From positions 1 through 64,000 of the forward strand of contig DAOUMN010000028.1 in assembly GCA_034411135.1 (NCBI GenBank): a stretch of 64,000 nt of DNA, in the 5' to 3' direction. Every line of letters starts with the position of its first letter. Positions within the stretch are counted from its first letter, which is position 1. Below the pieces are notes generated by a model. It saw only the letters and a list, made by a program, of their open reading frames with translations, was not told where the DNA came from and ran no database searches. Of the stretch, positions 1 to 8,595 are shown piece after piece. The position numbers and the translations under genes are program-made. This stretch comes from Bellilinea sp034411135. GTDB taxonomy: Bacteria; Chloroflexota; Anaerolineae; Anaerolineales; Anaerolineaceae.

Positions 1-1
1 C

Positions 2-88
2 GAAGTTGTGAAAGCTGCTGTGAAAATCATGACCACTCAAAATGAACCAGCAGCGCATCCAAAATTCCATGTTTCTAAAGACTTATGA
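2..88 (+). CDS. C-terminal 28 codons of an unidentified gene (partial)
   Basis: An open frame runs in from the left edge without a stop and ends at TGA 86-88, encoding a short tail that finishes HVSKDL. No family is recognisable from 28 residues. It may be the end of a real upstream gene or chance; the composition is not clearly coding. Confidence 0.25.
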   Translation, partial: EVVKAAVKIMTTQNEPAAHPKFHVSKDL

Positions 89-164
89 CGGACTACTTAA
101 TACCCTAGCGCGTGTTCTGCACTTAAGCACGGAAGTGGTAGACTCCGGACATGGAACACAAAGC

Positions 165-806
165 CTGCGCGAGTGATGTGAGTGACAACGAATGGGCGTA
201 CTTGAACTTGTGACGGAAAACATGCCGCAATGTGATCGCAGCCTGCGAGAAGTCTTCAATGGCTTGCGCTGGATCATCCGTGCGGGAGCGCCCTGGCGGA
301 TAATGCCCATTGATCTGCTGCCTCGGCATACGGTGTACCAACAGACCCAACGTGGGATCGCCGCCAGGATGTTTGAAGCGTTCGTGTATGATCTGTGAGC
401 AGTGTTGTGCTTTGCCAAAGGGCGTAAGGAGCAACCCAGTGCCGCGATTTTCGACAGTTGTACACTGCAATCGATGCCGGAAAGTGGCGAGCGGACCGGA
501 TAGGATGGACACAAATGCAAACGGGACAGCAAAACCGATATAGCGGTGGATACGTTGGGACAATTCCTAGCTTTGTGTGTTACGACTGCCAATGAACAGG
601 ATTGCGCTCAAGTAGCCGAACTAGGTCGCGAGGTTCAAGAGCTCACGGAACAGTCGATTGAAGTAGCTTTTAACGATCAAAGCTATAAGGGAGACCAACC
701 TGCACAAGGCTGCCCAAGGTCGAGGCAAGCATTGGAAGTCATCAAGCTACCCGAAGCCAAGAAAGGTTTTTTTCTTTCTGCTGCGCTGCTGGGTGCAGGA
801 GTTAGT
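165..806 (+). pseudogene. Decayed IS5-family transposase (several frameshifts)
   Basis: The region encodes IS5-type transposase blocks in order but in different frames. There is an N-terminal SDNEWAY-like start near 173; a block at 192-398 with LREVFNGLRWIIRAGAPWR; a shifted block near 420-540 (IFDSCTLQSMPESGERTGYDGHK-like, carrying the first DDE Asp); and a block at 546-780 (AVDTLGQFLALCVT...VAFNDQSYKGDQPA, KLPEAKKGF). After another shift near 780 only an RCWVQE-like trace of the conserved C-terminal RRWVVERSF motif remains, and the frame stops. At least three frameshifts and the lost C-terminus mean it cannot encode an active enzyme. I saw no convincing terminal inverted repeats. It abuts the 3' end of the rarD-like gene. 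Confidence 0.8.
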
Positions 807-1689
807 GAATCGGATGCGGCTGTAGTGCGCGTTGGTTGTGAATGTAACTCTCCAGTGAAAACAGGATCAGCGCCAGCCAGATAAATCCAAACCCAACCGC
901 ATTCGACAGGGTGAAGGGTTCATGATAGAGCAGCACGCCGATCAGGAATTGCAGCGTGGGGGCAATGTACTGCAACAGCCCAAGGATCGTTAGCGGGATA
1001 AGCTGCGCACCTGCGGCAAACAGCAGCAGCGGAATAATCGTGACCAGTCCGCTCAATGCCAGCAGCAGGCTGGTCAACGGGCTGGCATGCAGGAAAACAC
1101 CGCTTCCGTTGAACTCAGCGAAGATCAGGTAAAGGAACATCGGCAGGCAGATCAGCGCCGTTTCCAGCGCCAGTCCTTTACGAGGACCGAGCGGGGCAAT
1201 TTTTTTAAGCAGCCCGTACAAGCCGAACGAGAACGCCAGCACCAGCGCAACCCAGGGCAATTGCCCGAAGCGGACGGTCAGATAGGTTGCCCCGGCGGCT
1301 GCCAGCCCAACTGGAAGCCATTGCCAGGCGCGCAGCCGTTCGCGCAAAAAGATTACCCCCAATGAAACGCTGACCAGCGGATTGATGAAATAGCCCAGGC
1401 TGGATTCGACCACCCGCCCATCGTTGACTGCCCAAACATAGGTCAACCAGTTGATGCCCAGCAGTACACCGGCGGCGAGGTAGATCAGCAGCGTGCGCCG
1501 GTTGATGGCTTTGATCAGGGTTAGAACTTCCCGCCGCGCCAATAAAAAGGCAACCAGGAAAATGAACGACCAGACCACACGGTGTGCCAGGATTTGCAGC
1601 GCGGGCACGCCATGCAGTGCTTTGAAATAAATGGGAAAAAATCCCCATAAAATGTATGCAAAAATGCCAAACAGAATTCCTTTTTTCAT
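802..1689 (-). CDS. rarD: RarD-type EamA-family permease
   Basis: A 295-residue inner-membrane protein of the drug/metabolite transporter superfamily. It opens MKKGILFGIFAYILWGFFPI, the usual RarD beginning, and shows about ten hydrophobic helices in two EamA-like halves, the full length for the family. RarD was first linked to chloramphenicol resistance, but its substrate is not established. The ATG is preceded by AAGG about seven bases upstream. Its 3' end overlaps the decayed transposase by a few bases, so the last residues (LQPHPIH) may have been altered by the insertion. It is transcribed alone; the operon to its right ends 54 bases upstream. Confidence 0.85.
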   Translation of the reverse strand: MKKGILFGIFAYILWGFFPIYFKALHGVPALQILAHRVVWSFIFLVAFLLARREVLTLIKAINRRTLLIYLAAGVLLGINWLTYVWAVNDGRVVESSLGYFINPLVSVSLGVIFLRERLRAWQWLPVGLAAAGATYLTVRFGQLPWVALVLAFSFGLYGLLKKIAPLGPRKGLALETALICLPMFLYLIFAEFNGSGVFLHASPLTSLLLALSGLVTIIPLLLFAAGAQLIPLTILGLLQYIAPTLQFLIGVLLYHEPFTLSNAVGFGFIWLALILFSLESYIHNQRALQPHPIH

Positions 1690-1743
1690 TGAAAGCCTTG
1701 GGGAGATGGGAATGGGTTCAATAATACCAGAGTCGCGGTCAAA

Positions 1744-2100
1744 TCAATACAGCCCAACCTGCGCATCCACCTGTCGGGCGTAGGCATCAATGCCGCCAGC
1801 CAGGTTGACCACATTCTGCCAGCCTTGGGAAATCAGCCAGGCGGTGACCATACGGCTGCGCTCACCGTGATGGCACAAAATGATCAGTGGTTTTTTCTTA
1901 TCCAGGGCTGGCTCAGGCAGCGCTCTCAGACCATGGGCGGAGAGTTCGGAAAGCGGCACCGGGTTTACCAGCGGATGGTGCAGGAAGGCGCGCGTCCATT
2001 CGAACGGCTCGCGCACATCCAGCACCAATACATCGTCCCCTTTTTGGAGAATTTCGTTCAGCTGCGCGGCGGTGATTTCGGGAGTGGCGGGCAGGTTCAT
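1744..2100 (-). CDS. Single-domain rhodanese-like protein
   Basis: A 118-residue cytoplasmic protein consisting of one rhodanese domain. It contains the early VLVLDVREPFEW motif and an active-site loop LCHHGERS, with the persulfide-forming Cys and the Arg five residues later that closes the loop. Such proteins (GlpE/PspE-like) transfer sulfane sulfur to cyanide, thiols or partner proteins; the physiological acceptor here is unknown. Its ATG overlaps the TGA of the rlmB-like gene by four bases, so the two are probably translationally coupled and form the end of the PIN-TRAM/rlmB operon. Confidence 0.85.
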   Translation of the reverse strand: MNLPATPEITAAQLNEILQKGDDVLVLDVREPFEWTRAFLHHPLVNPVPLSELSAHGLRALPEPALDKKKPLIILCHHGERSRMVTAWLISQGWQNVVNLAGGIDAYARQVDAQVGLY

Positions 2101-2849
2101 GACGCGGTTTTTGCTGCTTTCTGACGCCGGGCAATCGCGGATAGATACAGCGCAATCGAACCGGCGACTGCTGCGTTGAGCGAGTCGATTTTTCCGCGCA
2201 TGGGCAGGTTAACCAGCAGGTCACATTTGCGCGAAACCAACGATCGCATGCCTTCTCCCTCGTTGCCAACCACCAAAGCCAGAGATGCATCCAATGGGGC
2301 AGCTTCGATGGGCTGGCTGGCTTCGCCTTCCAGTCCAACAATCCAGATGCCCTCTTCCTTGAGCCGGTCAATTGCCTGTGCCAGGTTCATCTGTGCCACC
2401 CGAAGGTGCTCACTGGCACCGGCGGATGCGTGCACCACTGCTGGTGTGATTCCGGTTGCCCGCCGCGGGGGGATGATCACACCGTGCACCCCGGCGGCTT
2501 CAGCGCTGCGCAGCAGCGTGCCCAGGTTTTGCGGATTCTGAAGCATATCCAGCACCAATATCAACGGCGTCTCCTGGCGCTGCTTCGCCAGGTTGAGGAT
2601 ATCGCTTAAATCCGTATAGGTGTACGGGCTGACCTCGACCGCCACGCCCTGGTGATTCTCACCCAAGCCGTCCAGCCGCGAGCGTGGTACCCGCTCGACT
2701 GGCAGACGTTTTTTTGCCGCTAGTGCCAGAATTTCTGCCAGCCTGCCCTTTTCCTCGCTCCCGGCAGCCACCAACAGGCGAAAGACCTGCCGGCGGCGGG
2801 CTCGAAAAACCTCATAAACCGGGTTGCGCCCGGTGATCCATTCCTTCAT
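2097..2849 (-). CDS. rlmB: SpoU/TrmH-family 23S rRNA 2'-O-ribose methyltransferase (RlmB type)
   Basis: A 250-residue protein with an N-terminal substrate-binding domain (EWITGRNPVYEV, about residues 1-80) and a C-terminal SPOUT methyltransferase domain. The latter carries the family motifs LVLDMLQNPQNLGTLLRSAEA, LALVVGNEGEGM and VNLPMRGKIDSLNAAVA (the S-N-A motif near the knot). RlmB methylates G2251 of E. coli 23S rRNA; the exact target here is inferred. I place the start at the ATG 2847-2849 because AGAGGTGG lies about five bases upstream; a longer frame to 2897 would read through that site. The PIN-TRAM gene ends 22 bases upstream and the rhodanese overlaps downstream. Confidence 0.88.
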   Translation of the reverse strand: MKEWITGRNPVYEVFRARRRQVFRLLVAAGSEEKGRLAEILALAAKKRLPVERVPRSRLDGLGENHQGVAVEVSPYTYTDLSDILNLAKQRQETPLILVLDMLQNPQNLGTLLRSAEAAGVHGVIIPPRRATGITPAVVHASAGASEHLRVAQMNLAQAIDRLKEEGIWIVGLEGEASQPIEAAPLDASLALVVGNEGEGMRSLVSRKCDLLVNLPMRGKIDSLNAAVAGSIALYLSAIARRQKAAKTAS

Positions 2850-2871
2850 GAAAACCACCTCTAATGGAGGG

Positions 2872-3978
2872 TTATTTGTCCATCTCCGGGCGGGCAAAAA
2901 TCATTCTGCCTGCGGCGGTCTGCAATACCTTGGTCACTGTGACCAAGATTTCTTCATTAATATGTTTGTTGCCGCTTTCCACAACCACCATGGTGCCATC
3001 TTCCATATAACCCACACCCTGCCCGCTTTCCTTGCCTTCCTGGATAATGCGCACCGAAAGGGTTTCACCGGGCAGCAGTACCGACTTGACCGCGTTTGCA
3101 AGTTCGTTGACATTCAGCACCGACACTCCCTGCAGTTCGGCAATCCGGTTGAGATTGTAATCATTGGTCAGGATCGGGCAGCGCAGTTGACGGGCAAGAA
3201 TGACCAGTTTGTCATCCACATCACGCACGCCATCAACGTCGATATCGGAAATCCGTACAGGGATGATAGGCTCCTTTTGCAGCTGCGAAAGCACTTCCAT
3301 CCCGCGCCGGCCGCGCTGGCGGCGCAGGCTATCGGGTGAATCGGCGATGTATTGAAGCTCGTTGAGAACAAAGCGAGGGATGAGCAGTGAACCGGGTAGA
3401 AAACCGGTGCGAGCGATGTCGGCGATGCGCCCGTCGATGATCACACTGGTATCCAGCAGGATGGTGCGCGATTCAGCCCAGTTGGCATTGGCACTGGCAT
3501 CGCTGCCAGCCGCAGCGCTGGCAGCCGAAGGCTGGTTTTTGGACAGGTTACCCCACAACGAAAACAAGTCGTTTTGGCGCATGACGAACACAGAAATTCC
3601 CAGGTAACCGAACAGGACGACCCCAACCACGGGCAGGATCTCACCCAGTGGCGAGGGCAGGCGCGAGAGCGGAAATGCCAGCAGCACCGCAATGATCAGT
3701 CCGGCGATTAAACCAAACAACGCCGCAAACAGGGTTTGGGCGGATACACGTGTCAGGATCGACCGGATGGCTTTTACTGGCCGGATGGTGATAAACGGGG
3801 TCAGGATCAGACCGATCAGGGCGCCTAATAATCCAATCGTGAAGGCATATTCCTCGACGCTGAACGATGTGACCCCCTCGCCAGAGTTAGCGATTTGACC
3901 TAATTGCACACCCCAAATAACGCCAATGATTGCAAATACGATCATGCCGATTAAGCGAAAAATGAATTCAATACTCAT
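2872..3978 (-). CDS. Membrane-anchored PIN-TRAM domain protein (YacL-like)
   Basis: A 368-residue protein with four N-terminal membrane helices (about residues 5-135), a PIN nuclease domain (about 168-290) and a C-terminal TRAM domain (about 300-355). The PIN acidic residues are visible in LLDTSVIIDGR, FVLNELQYIA, DVDDKLVILA and LTNDYNLNRIA, so a metal-dependent ribonuclease site appears intact. Homologues (YacL in Bacillus) are integral membrane proteins whose RNA substrate is not well defined. AAGGAG lies seven bases before the ATG. Placement directly upstream of an rRNA methyltransferase gene suggests an RNA-related role. A TATCAT -10-like element lies about 100 bases upstream on the minus strand. 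Confidence 0.87.
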   Translation of the reverse strand: MSIEFIFRLIGMIVFAIIGVIWGVQLGQIANSGEGVTSFSVEEYAFTIGLLGALIGLILTPFITIRPVKAIRSILTRVSAQTLFAALFGLIAGLIIAVLLAFPLSRLPSPLGEILPVVGVVLFGYLGISVFVMRQNDLFSLWGNLSKNQPSAASAAAGSDASANANWAESRTILLDTSVIIDGRIADIARTGFLPGSLLIPRFVLNELQYIADSPDSLRRQRGRRGMEVLSQLQKEPIIPVRISDIDVDGVRDVDDKLVILARQLRCPILTNDYNLNRIAELQGVSVLNVNELANAVKSVLLPGETLSVRIIQEGKESGQGVGYMEDGTMVVVESGNKHINEEILVTVTKVLQTAAGRMIFARPEMDK

Positions 3979-4188
3979 GAATAACTCCTTGGGATAAATG
4001 CCAGGTTGTTAAGGTGCGGAATGAAAAATGACGTGCAAGACTTGCGAATGAATGAATAAAAAATGAAGAAAATGATTAACTCTATGATAGCATCAGCGGC
4101 GGGGAGAGTCAACGAAAAATAATTTAATCTTGTGGAATGTATAGGATTCACACCTGGCAGCCCGCAGTATGTTAAAATTAGCGAATCA

Positions 4189-5943
4189 ATGTCAGCCGCT
4201 TTAATCGAGTTTGATCAAGTATCTTATAGTCACCCGGTGCGTGGAGGCGATTCGATCCCTGCACTGCGCGGGATTTCGCTTAAAATCCATGAAGGCGAAT
4301 ATGTTGCCCTGATTGGTGCAAACGGTTCCGGGAAAACCACTCTGGCGCGTCATATCAATGCGCTCTTGCTGCCTGAACGAGGCAGGGTGACCGTCAATGG
4401 TTTGGATACCCGCGATGAGCGCAATCACGCCAAAATTCGCAGCACCGTCGGCATGGTTTTCCAAACGCCCGAAGACCAGATCGTGGCGGCAGTTCTGGAA
4501 GAGGACGTGGCGTTTGGTCCCGAAAACCTGGGGCTGCCACCGGTTGAAATCCGTCGAAGGGTGGATGAATCGCTGGCAGTCACCGGATTGAGCGAATACC
4601 GCCAGCGCCCGCCGCACCTGCTTTCTGCCGGTCAAATGCAGCGAGCCGCCCTGGCAGGCGTGCTCGCCATGCGCCCGCGCTGCGTCATCTTTGATGAAAC
4701 CACTGCCATGCTCGACCCAGGTGGGCGGCGGATGGTGCGCCGCTTGATCAATCAGCTGCATCAAGAAGGGTTGACTGTGATCGTTATTTCGCACTTCATG
4801 CGCGAGGCGGTAGCCGCTGAACGGGTCGTCGTTCTCAATCGCGGCGAGGTTGCCATGGACAGCACCCCCCAGGAAGTTTTCAATCACCCCGCCGACCTGC
4901 ATGCCCTTGGGCTGGACCTTCCGCTGGCGGGCAGGCTGGCAAACCAACTGCGCCAGGTGCTGCCCGAACTGCCACCCAACTTGTTGCGCGCGCGCGACTT
5001 GCTGGCTGCCCTGCCGCGGGTGCCAGATGGCAGTGAGGCGCAATTTCAGGCGTCGCCACCGTTCGATGGGTGGAAGGGGAATAATGCGTTTATTCAAGTG
5101 AATGACCTGGCGCATGTTTACCTGGCAGATACACCGCTGGCACATACTGCTTTGCAAGGGGTCAACCTGCACGCAGCCGAGAAGCGCATCCACGGCTTGA
5201 TTGGCTCGACCGGTTCAGGAAAATCAACCCTGCTGCAACACCTGAACGGCTTGCTACTGCCGCAGCAGGGACGGGTGCGCGTAGGACCATTCGATATGAA
5301 TGATCCCACAACCGACCTGAAAGCTGTACGCCGCTACGCCGGACTGGTCTTTCAAAATCCTGAGTATCAGCTTTTCGAGCAATACGTTGGCGACGAGATT
5401 GCCTATGCCCCGAAATTAAAAGGCGAGCGTGAGACCCTGCGTGAGACGGTGCGCAGCGCTATGGAGATGGTAGGGCTGGATTTCGAAACCTTCAAAGACC
5501 GCCTGACCTTCACTCTCAGTGGCGGTGAGCGGCGCAAGGTTGCCCTGGCATCATTGCTCGCCATGCGCCCGCAGGTGCTGCTGCTCGATGAGCCGGCAGC
5601 CGGGCTGGACCCGCGCTCGCGGAATGAGACCTTGCGCACCTTCGAACGGCTTGCCGATCAGGAAGCCCTGACCCTGATTCTCTCCTCGCATCACATGGAG
5701 GACATTGCTGAGTTGAGCAGCAGCCTGACCGTGCTGCATAAAGGTGCTACTCTGCTGGATGGCGACGCCGAGCAGGTGTATTCACAGGTGCAGCTGCTAG
5801 AAGAGCACGGACTGGAAGCGCCGATTGTTACCCGCGTGGCTGCCCGGCTGCGCGAACTGGGGTGGGACCTGCCGTGCTGTATTCTTCGTGCGAACGACCT
5901 AGTGGAACATCTGCGCCGCCTGTTGGAGAAACGCCATGCATAA
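4189..5943 (+). CDS. ECF transporter ATPase, two ABC domains fused (EcfA-EcfA')
   Basis: A 584-residue energising subunit of an energy-coupling-factor vitamin transporter. Two complete nucleotide-binding domains sit in one chain: Walker A GANGSGKTT (about 43-51) and GSTGSGKST (about 339-347); signature LSAGQMQRAALAG in the first half (Gly to Ala in the usual LSGGQ) and LSGGERRKVALA in the second; Walker B VIFDETTAML and LLLDEPAAGLD. Most ECF systems use two separate ATPase genes, so this is a fused version. I start at ATG 4189; a frame open from 4132 adds residues unlike the family. A TTAAAAT -10-like box ends about nine bases before this ATG and no Shine-Dalgarno site is visible. EcfT overlaps downstream. 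Confidence 0.9.
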   Translation: MSAALIEFDQVSYSHPVRGGDSIPALRGISLKIHEGEYVALIGANGSGKTTLARHINALLLPERGRVTVNGLDTRDERNHAKIRSTVGMVFQTPEDQIVAAVLEEDVAFGPENLGLPPVEIRRRVDESLAVTGLSEYRQRPPHLLSAGQMQRAALAGVLAMRPRCVIFDETTAMLDPGGRRMVRRLINQLHQEGLTVIVISHFMREAVAAERVVVLNRGEVAMDSTPQEVFNHPADLHALGLDLPLAGRLANQLRQVLPELPPNLLRARDLLAALPRVPDGSEAQFQASPPFDGWKGNNAFIQVNDLAHVYLADTPLAHTALQGVNLHAAEKRIHGLIGSTGSGKSTLLQHLNGLLLPQQGRVRVGPFDMNDPTTDLKAVRRYAGLVFQNPEYQLFEQYVGDEIAYAPKLKGERETLRETVRSAMEMVGLDFETFKDRLTFTLSGGERRKVALASLLAMRPQVLLLDEPAAGLDPRSRNETLRTFERLADQEALTLILSSHHMEDIAELSSSLTVLHKGATLLDGDAEQVYSQVQLLEEHGLEAPIVTRVAARLRELGWDLPCCILRANDLVEHLRRLLEKRHA

Positions 5944-6763
5944 TTTTGAGTTTCTGCGCATGGTCAATATCGGGCAGTATCTTCCGCTTGATTCCACCCT
6001 TCACCGCCTGGATCCGCGCGCGCGGATTGCGGCGTATTTCCTGATCATCCTGGCAGCAACATTTACCTCCCGCCCGCTGGGCTTGGGGATCGGGCTTTTG
6101 GTGGTGTTGCTGCTCCTGCGGGTTGGAAGAATACCGCTACGCTTTGCACTGCGTGGTTTGCTGCCGCCCCTGCCATTTTTATTGATCCTGGCTGTGCTGC
6201 AAATCTTCGTCGCCGTACGTTCTTCCACAGCCGAACCACTGTTTGCCTGGGGTTTTCTCAAGGTGTATTCTGCCGGGCTGGTCTCGGCAGGTATGCTGCT
6301 GGTGCGCTTCTGCGTGTTGATTTTAGCGCTCTCGATGGCGTCTTTTACCCTGTCGACCTCGGAAATGATCCACGGTTTGGAACGACTGCTGGCGCCGTTT
6401 GCCCGGCTGGGCATTCCCACCCACGACCTGGTGATGATTGTCCAGGTCACCGTACGTTTTATCCCCTTCCTGGCGATGGCAACGGAACGAATTGCCAAAG
6501 CTCAGGCATCGCGTGGAGCAGATTGGGGAACCCGCAAGGGCGGGTTGTTGCAGCGCACCCGCCAGATCATACCGCTGATCGTCCCGCTGTTCCTGACCAG
6601 CCTGCGGCGCGCTGAGATCATGGCACTGGCGATGGATGCGCGTGGCTACGGTAGCCAGCGCCAGCGCACCTCGATGATCGAGATGCACTTCCAATGGAAA
6701 GATGCCGCTGCCGTGACGCTGGCGGCGGCGTTAGGACTGGCTATTCTGCTGGTACGGTTTTAA
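5936..6763 (+). CDS. ecfT: ECF transporter T component (EcfT, CbiQ-like)
   Basis: A 275-residue transmembrane scaffold that couples the ATPases to substrate-binding S components. The protein has the CbiQ/EcfT opening (LPLDSTLHRLDPRARI), about six membrane helices, and the two coupling-helix motifs with an A-R-G core: KAQASRGADW (about residue 186) and MAMDARGYGSQ (about 236), both with conserved Ala-Arg-Gly. The ATG lies eight bases before the stop of the fused ATPase gene, with GGAG just upstream, so translation is coupled. It ends four bases from the convergent S-component gene. Confidence 0.9.
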   Translation: MHNFEFLRMVNIGQYLPLDSTLHRLDPRARIAAYFLIILAATFTSRPLGLGIGLLVVLLLLRVGRIPLRFALRGLLPPLPFLLILAVLQIFVAVRSSTAEPLFAWGFLKVYSAGLVSAGMLLVRFCVLILALSMASFTLSTSEMIHGLERLLAPFARLGIPTHDLVMIVQVTVRFIPFLAMATERIAKAQASRGADWGTRKGGLLQRTRQIIPLIVPLFLTSLRRAEIMALAMDARGYGSQRQRTSMIEMHFQWKDAAAVTLAAALGLAILLVRF

Positions 6764-6767
6764 TCGC

Positions 6768-7325
6768 CTAGAGATCGGCGCCTTTGCGTTTGCCAACTGC
6801 AAACTGCCTCCACGCCGCGACCACCACCAGCGTAATCAGGGCGGAAATGCCCGCTTCGGGCAGACCATTGGCAACCGCGATGGGACCCAGCGCCGCGAAG
6901 GGAAGAAAACCCAGCACGCCGATCATCAGCAATACCAGGACGGTGTTGGTCAGGCTGCCGGCGATGCCCGCAGCGATCAGACCGACAGCGGGCCATTTAC
7001 TCAACGCGCGCCAGACCAGCCAGGCAATCGGACCGATAAACAGGCGTGGCAGCACCGAGAGCAGCGGATTGGTAAACCAGACGTCCGCCGGTCCGGTAGG
7101 GGCGACAGCCGCCTGAATCACGCTGAATATACCAAATATCAAGCCGATGCCCACGCCGACGATGGGACCTTCCAGAACTGCGCCGATGATGACTGGGACG
7201 TGCATGATGGTGAGGGAAGCCCCACTGACCCAAGGAATGAATCCCAGGCGCGTCAAACCTAATAACGCCGCAATTGCCCCCAACACACCGGTAATGACAA
7301 TCTTGCGGGTTCGATCTTGTGGCAT
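6768..7325 (-). CDS. ECF transporter S component, substrate unknown
   Basis: A 185-residue, six-helix membrane protein with the pattern of ECF substrate-binding (S) components: a charged N-terminus, an alanine-rich first helix (VITGVLGAIAALLG), and the HVPVIIGAVLEGPIVGVGIG segment typical of this group (PF12822-like). It would bind a vitamin or related micronutrient and dock on the ECF module encoded convergently next door. I cannot assign the substrate: I recognise no B12, TPP or FMN riboswitch in the 240-base leader. GGAGGAGAAGAA precedes the ATG. A perfect 7+7 bp palindrome about 60 bases upstream suggests repressor control, and this S gene is transcribed separately from the A/T genes. Confidence 0.85.
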   Translation of the reverse strand: MPQDRTRKIVITGVLGAIAALLGLTRLGFIPWVSGASLTIMHVPVIIGAVLEGPIVGVGIGLIFGIFSVIQAAVAPTGPADVWFTNPLLSVLPRLFIGPIAWLVWRALSKWPAVGLIAAGIAGSLTNTVLVLLMIGVLGFLPFAALGPIAVANGLPEAGISALITLVVVAAWRQFAVGKRKGADL

Positions 7326-7381
7326 TTCTTCTCCTCCATATCGAAATATTGAAAGAATTCAAAAAACCCCTTATCATAACC

Positions 7382-7399
7382 CTTAACCGGATGGTTAAG
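7382..7399. promoter_or_regulatory. Palindrome upstream of the ECF S-component gene (candidate operator)
   Basis: The sequence CTTAACC-GGAT-GGTTAAG is a perfect 7-bp inverted repeat with a four-base centre. It lies about 57 bases before the S-component start, just upstream of a TATGAT -10-like hexamer on the minus strand (7373-7378). The position fits a repressor site for vitamin-responsive control; the regulator is unknown. Confidence 0.5.
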
Positions 7400-7501
7400 T
7401 TGCGCGAATGGCGTTCTAATTTTACCTGAAACTGGATTTTTTCGTTCTTACCTTTGCTTGTGGTTGACGAGAGAAATCCATTTCAAGTTCGATTAAATCT
7501 A

Positions 7502-7530
7502 ACCGCCCCTGATTGAAAAGCAGGGGCGGT
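7502..7530. terminator. Hairpin terminator after hsp20
   Basis: ACCGCCCCTG and CAGGGGCGGT form a perfect 10-bp stem around a nine-base loop. It sits 36 bases after the hsp20 stop on the minus strand. The U-tract is weak on either strand. Confidence 0.7.
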
Positions 7531-7566
7531 ATTTAGCGGTTTATTTATTTTCTTCTCGTTCGGCGA

Positions 7567-7989
7567 TTACTTTGCCTGAACTTTGATCGTCTTGGGGCGG
7601 GCATGTTCGGCTTTGGGGACGAATAAAGTCAATACGCCGTTTTTCAAGGATGCATCAGCTTTGCCAGGATCGACGGCTTCGGGCAGGTCGATGGTTTTAC
7701 AAAAACGGCCACCGGGGCGTTCTGCTAAAAGATATTCGACGTTTTCAGCGCGCTCGTTGTTGAGGTTGCCTTGGATGGTGATGCGGTTGTCAATTACCTG
7801 AATGTTGAGGTCTTCGGATTTGACTCCGGGCAATAACGCGGAAATGGTGTAACCGTCCTCGCTGACCATGACGTCTGCTGGGAAGATCACCTGCCCTTGG
7901 TCTTCCTGCCAGTCGTCACTGTACATGCGGTTGATCATATTGCGGCGAGCCATGCGGCGCGCATAGGGTGTCAGCCAGTAAATGCTCAT
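7567..7989 (-). CDS. Small heat-shock protein, Hsp20/alpha-crystallin family
   Basis: A 140-residue cytoplasmic holdase chaperone. The alpha-crystallin domain spans about residues 38-135, with MVSEDGYTISALLPGVKSED at its start, ITIQGNL in the middle and the hallmark GVLTLFVPKAE (A-x-x-x-G-V-L signature, here ASLKNGVLTL). The C-terminal part has RPKTIKV in place of the usual I-x-I anchor. The start is ATG 7987-7989, seven bases after a strong AGGAGGAAG; a longer frame adds only MCEQEEA and would place the site inside the coding sequence. It is transcribed alone with its own terminator. Confidence 0.92.
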   Translation of the reverse strand: MSIYWLTPYARRMARRNMINRMYSDDWQEDQGQVIFPADVMVSEDGYTISALLPGVKSEDLNIQVIDNRITIQGNLNNERAENVEYLLAERPGGRFCKTIDLPEAVDPGKADASLKNGVLTLFVPKAEHARPKTIKVQAK

Positions 7990-8186
7990 TGCTTCCTCCT
8001 GTTCACACACAAAGAATTGGTATCCTGATGTTTTGAATGTTAACGGCGGAGTGTAGGAATCCTATCAGAAGAATGTAATTGTTCTATTAATATTGGTTGG
8101 TGAGCCTGTGACTGGTTGAAAACCTTATAAAATTGAAAAGGCCGCACGGTCAATTTGTGGTATGATAGCCCATCGGAGTACCAAAA

Positions 8187-8549
8187 ATGGATGATCGAAT
8201 TACCATAATCGAAGGACCGCCGCCTGATTTCGAAACCATCGACGATGGTTGGGCGCTGGGCTTGAACGAAAGCCCCGCTTTGTATGATCTGGCGTTGACC
8301 CGGCTGCGTACCTTTAACGGCGCGGCACTGGTTGAGCGTTGCCACCGCGCCTGGTATAAGCGCAATTCCATCTACCTGCACTATCGCAATCCGATGGGCT
8401 TGGAAGAGCGCGTGCCGATCATGGCAGCCCAGTCGGTGGAAACCGATCAGGGTCAGGTATTGTTGCTGTGGGTGCGCCGCCAGCATGACGAAACCGAGAT
8501 CGAAATCGATCTAGATGACGACGAAGAAGGCGGCGAACTCAGCAGTTGA
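8187..8549 (+). CDS. Small acidic protein of unknown function
   Basis: A 120-residue soluble protein that I do not recognise. It opens MDDRITIIEGPPPDFE, has a central block LVERCHRAWYKRNSIYLHYRN and ends in a strongly acidic tail (IEIDLDDDEEGGELSS). No signal peptide or membrane segment is visible. The single-gene unit is well formed: a TATGAT -10-like box at 8161-8166, CGGAG about nine bases before the ATG, and an intrinsic terminator just after the stop, so it is very likely expressed. The acidic tail resembles those of proteins that dock on RNA-polymerase or ribosomal partners, but that is only a guess. Confidence 0.75.
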   Translation: MDDRITIIEGPPPDFETIDDGWALGLNESPALYDLALTRLRTFNGAALVERCHRAWYKRNSIYLHYRNPMGLEERVPIMAAQSVETDQGQVLLLWVRRQHDETEIEIDLDDDEEGGELSS

Positions 8550-8568
8550 AGCCGCAGTATTCCCATTT

Positions 8569-8594
8569 GCCCCGCCAGACGGCGGGGCTTTTTT
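8569..8594 (+). terminator. Intrinsic terminator, GCCCCGCC stem with T6
   Basis: GCCCCGCC-AGAC-GGCGGGGC followed by TTTTTT forms a textbook Rho-independent terminator for the small acidic gene. It lies only two bases beyond the 3' end of the convergent tRNA-Arg gene. Confidence 0.9.
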
Positions 8595-8595
8595 G

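Noticed and set aside
4201..5193. 330-codon open frame on the minus strand
   Set aside because: It lies entirely antisense to the fused ECF ATPase, whose motifs are unmistakable; the antisense protein has no recognisable domain and no ribosome site.
7326..7566. Vitamin riboswitch upstream of the ECF S-component gene
   Set aside because: I found none of the conserved cores I know for TPP, FMN or B12 riboswitches; only a short palindrome and the hsp20 terminator.
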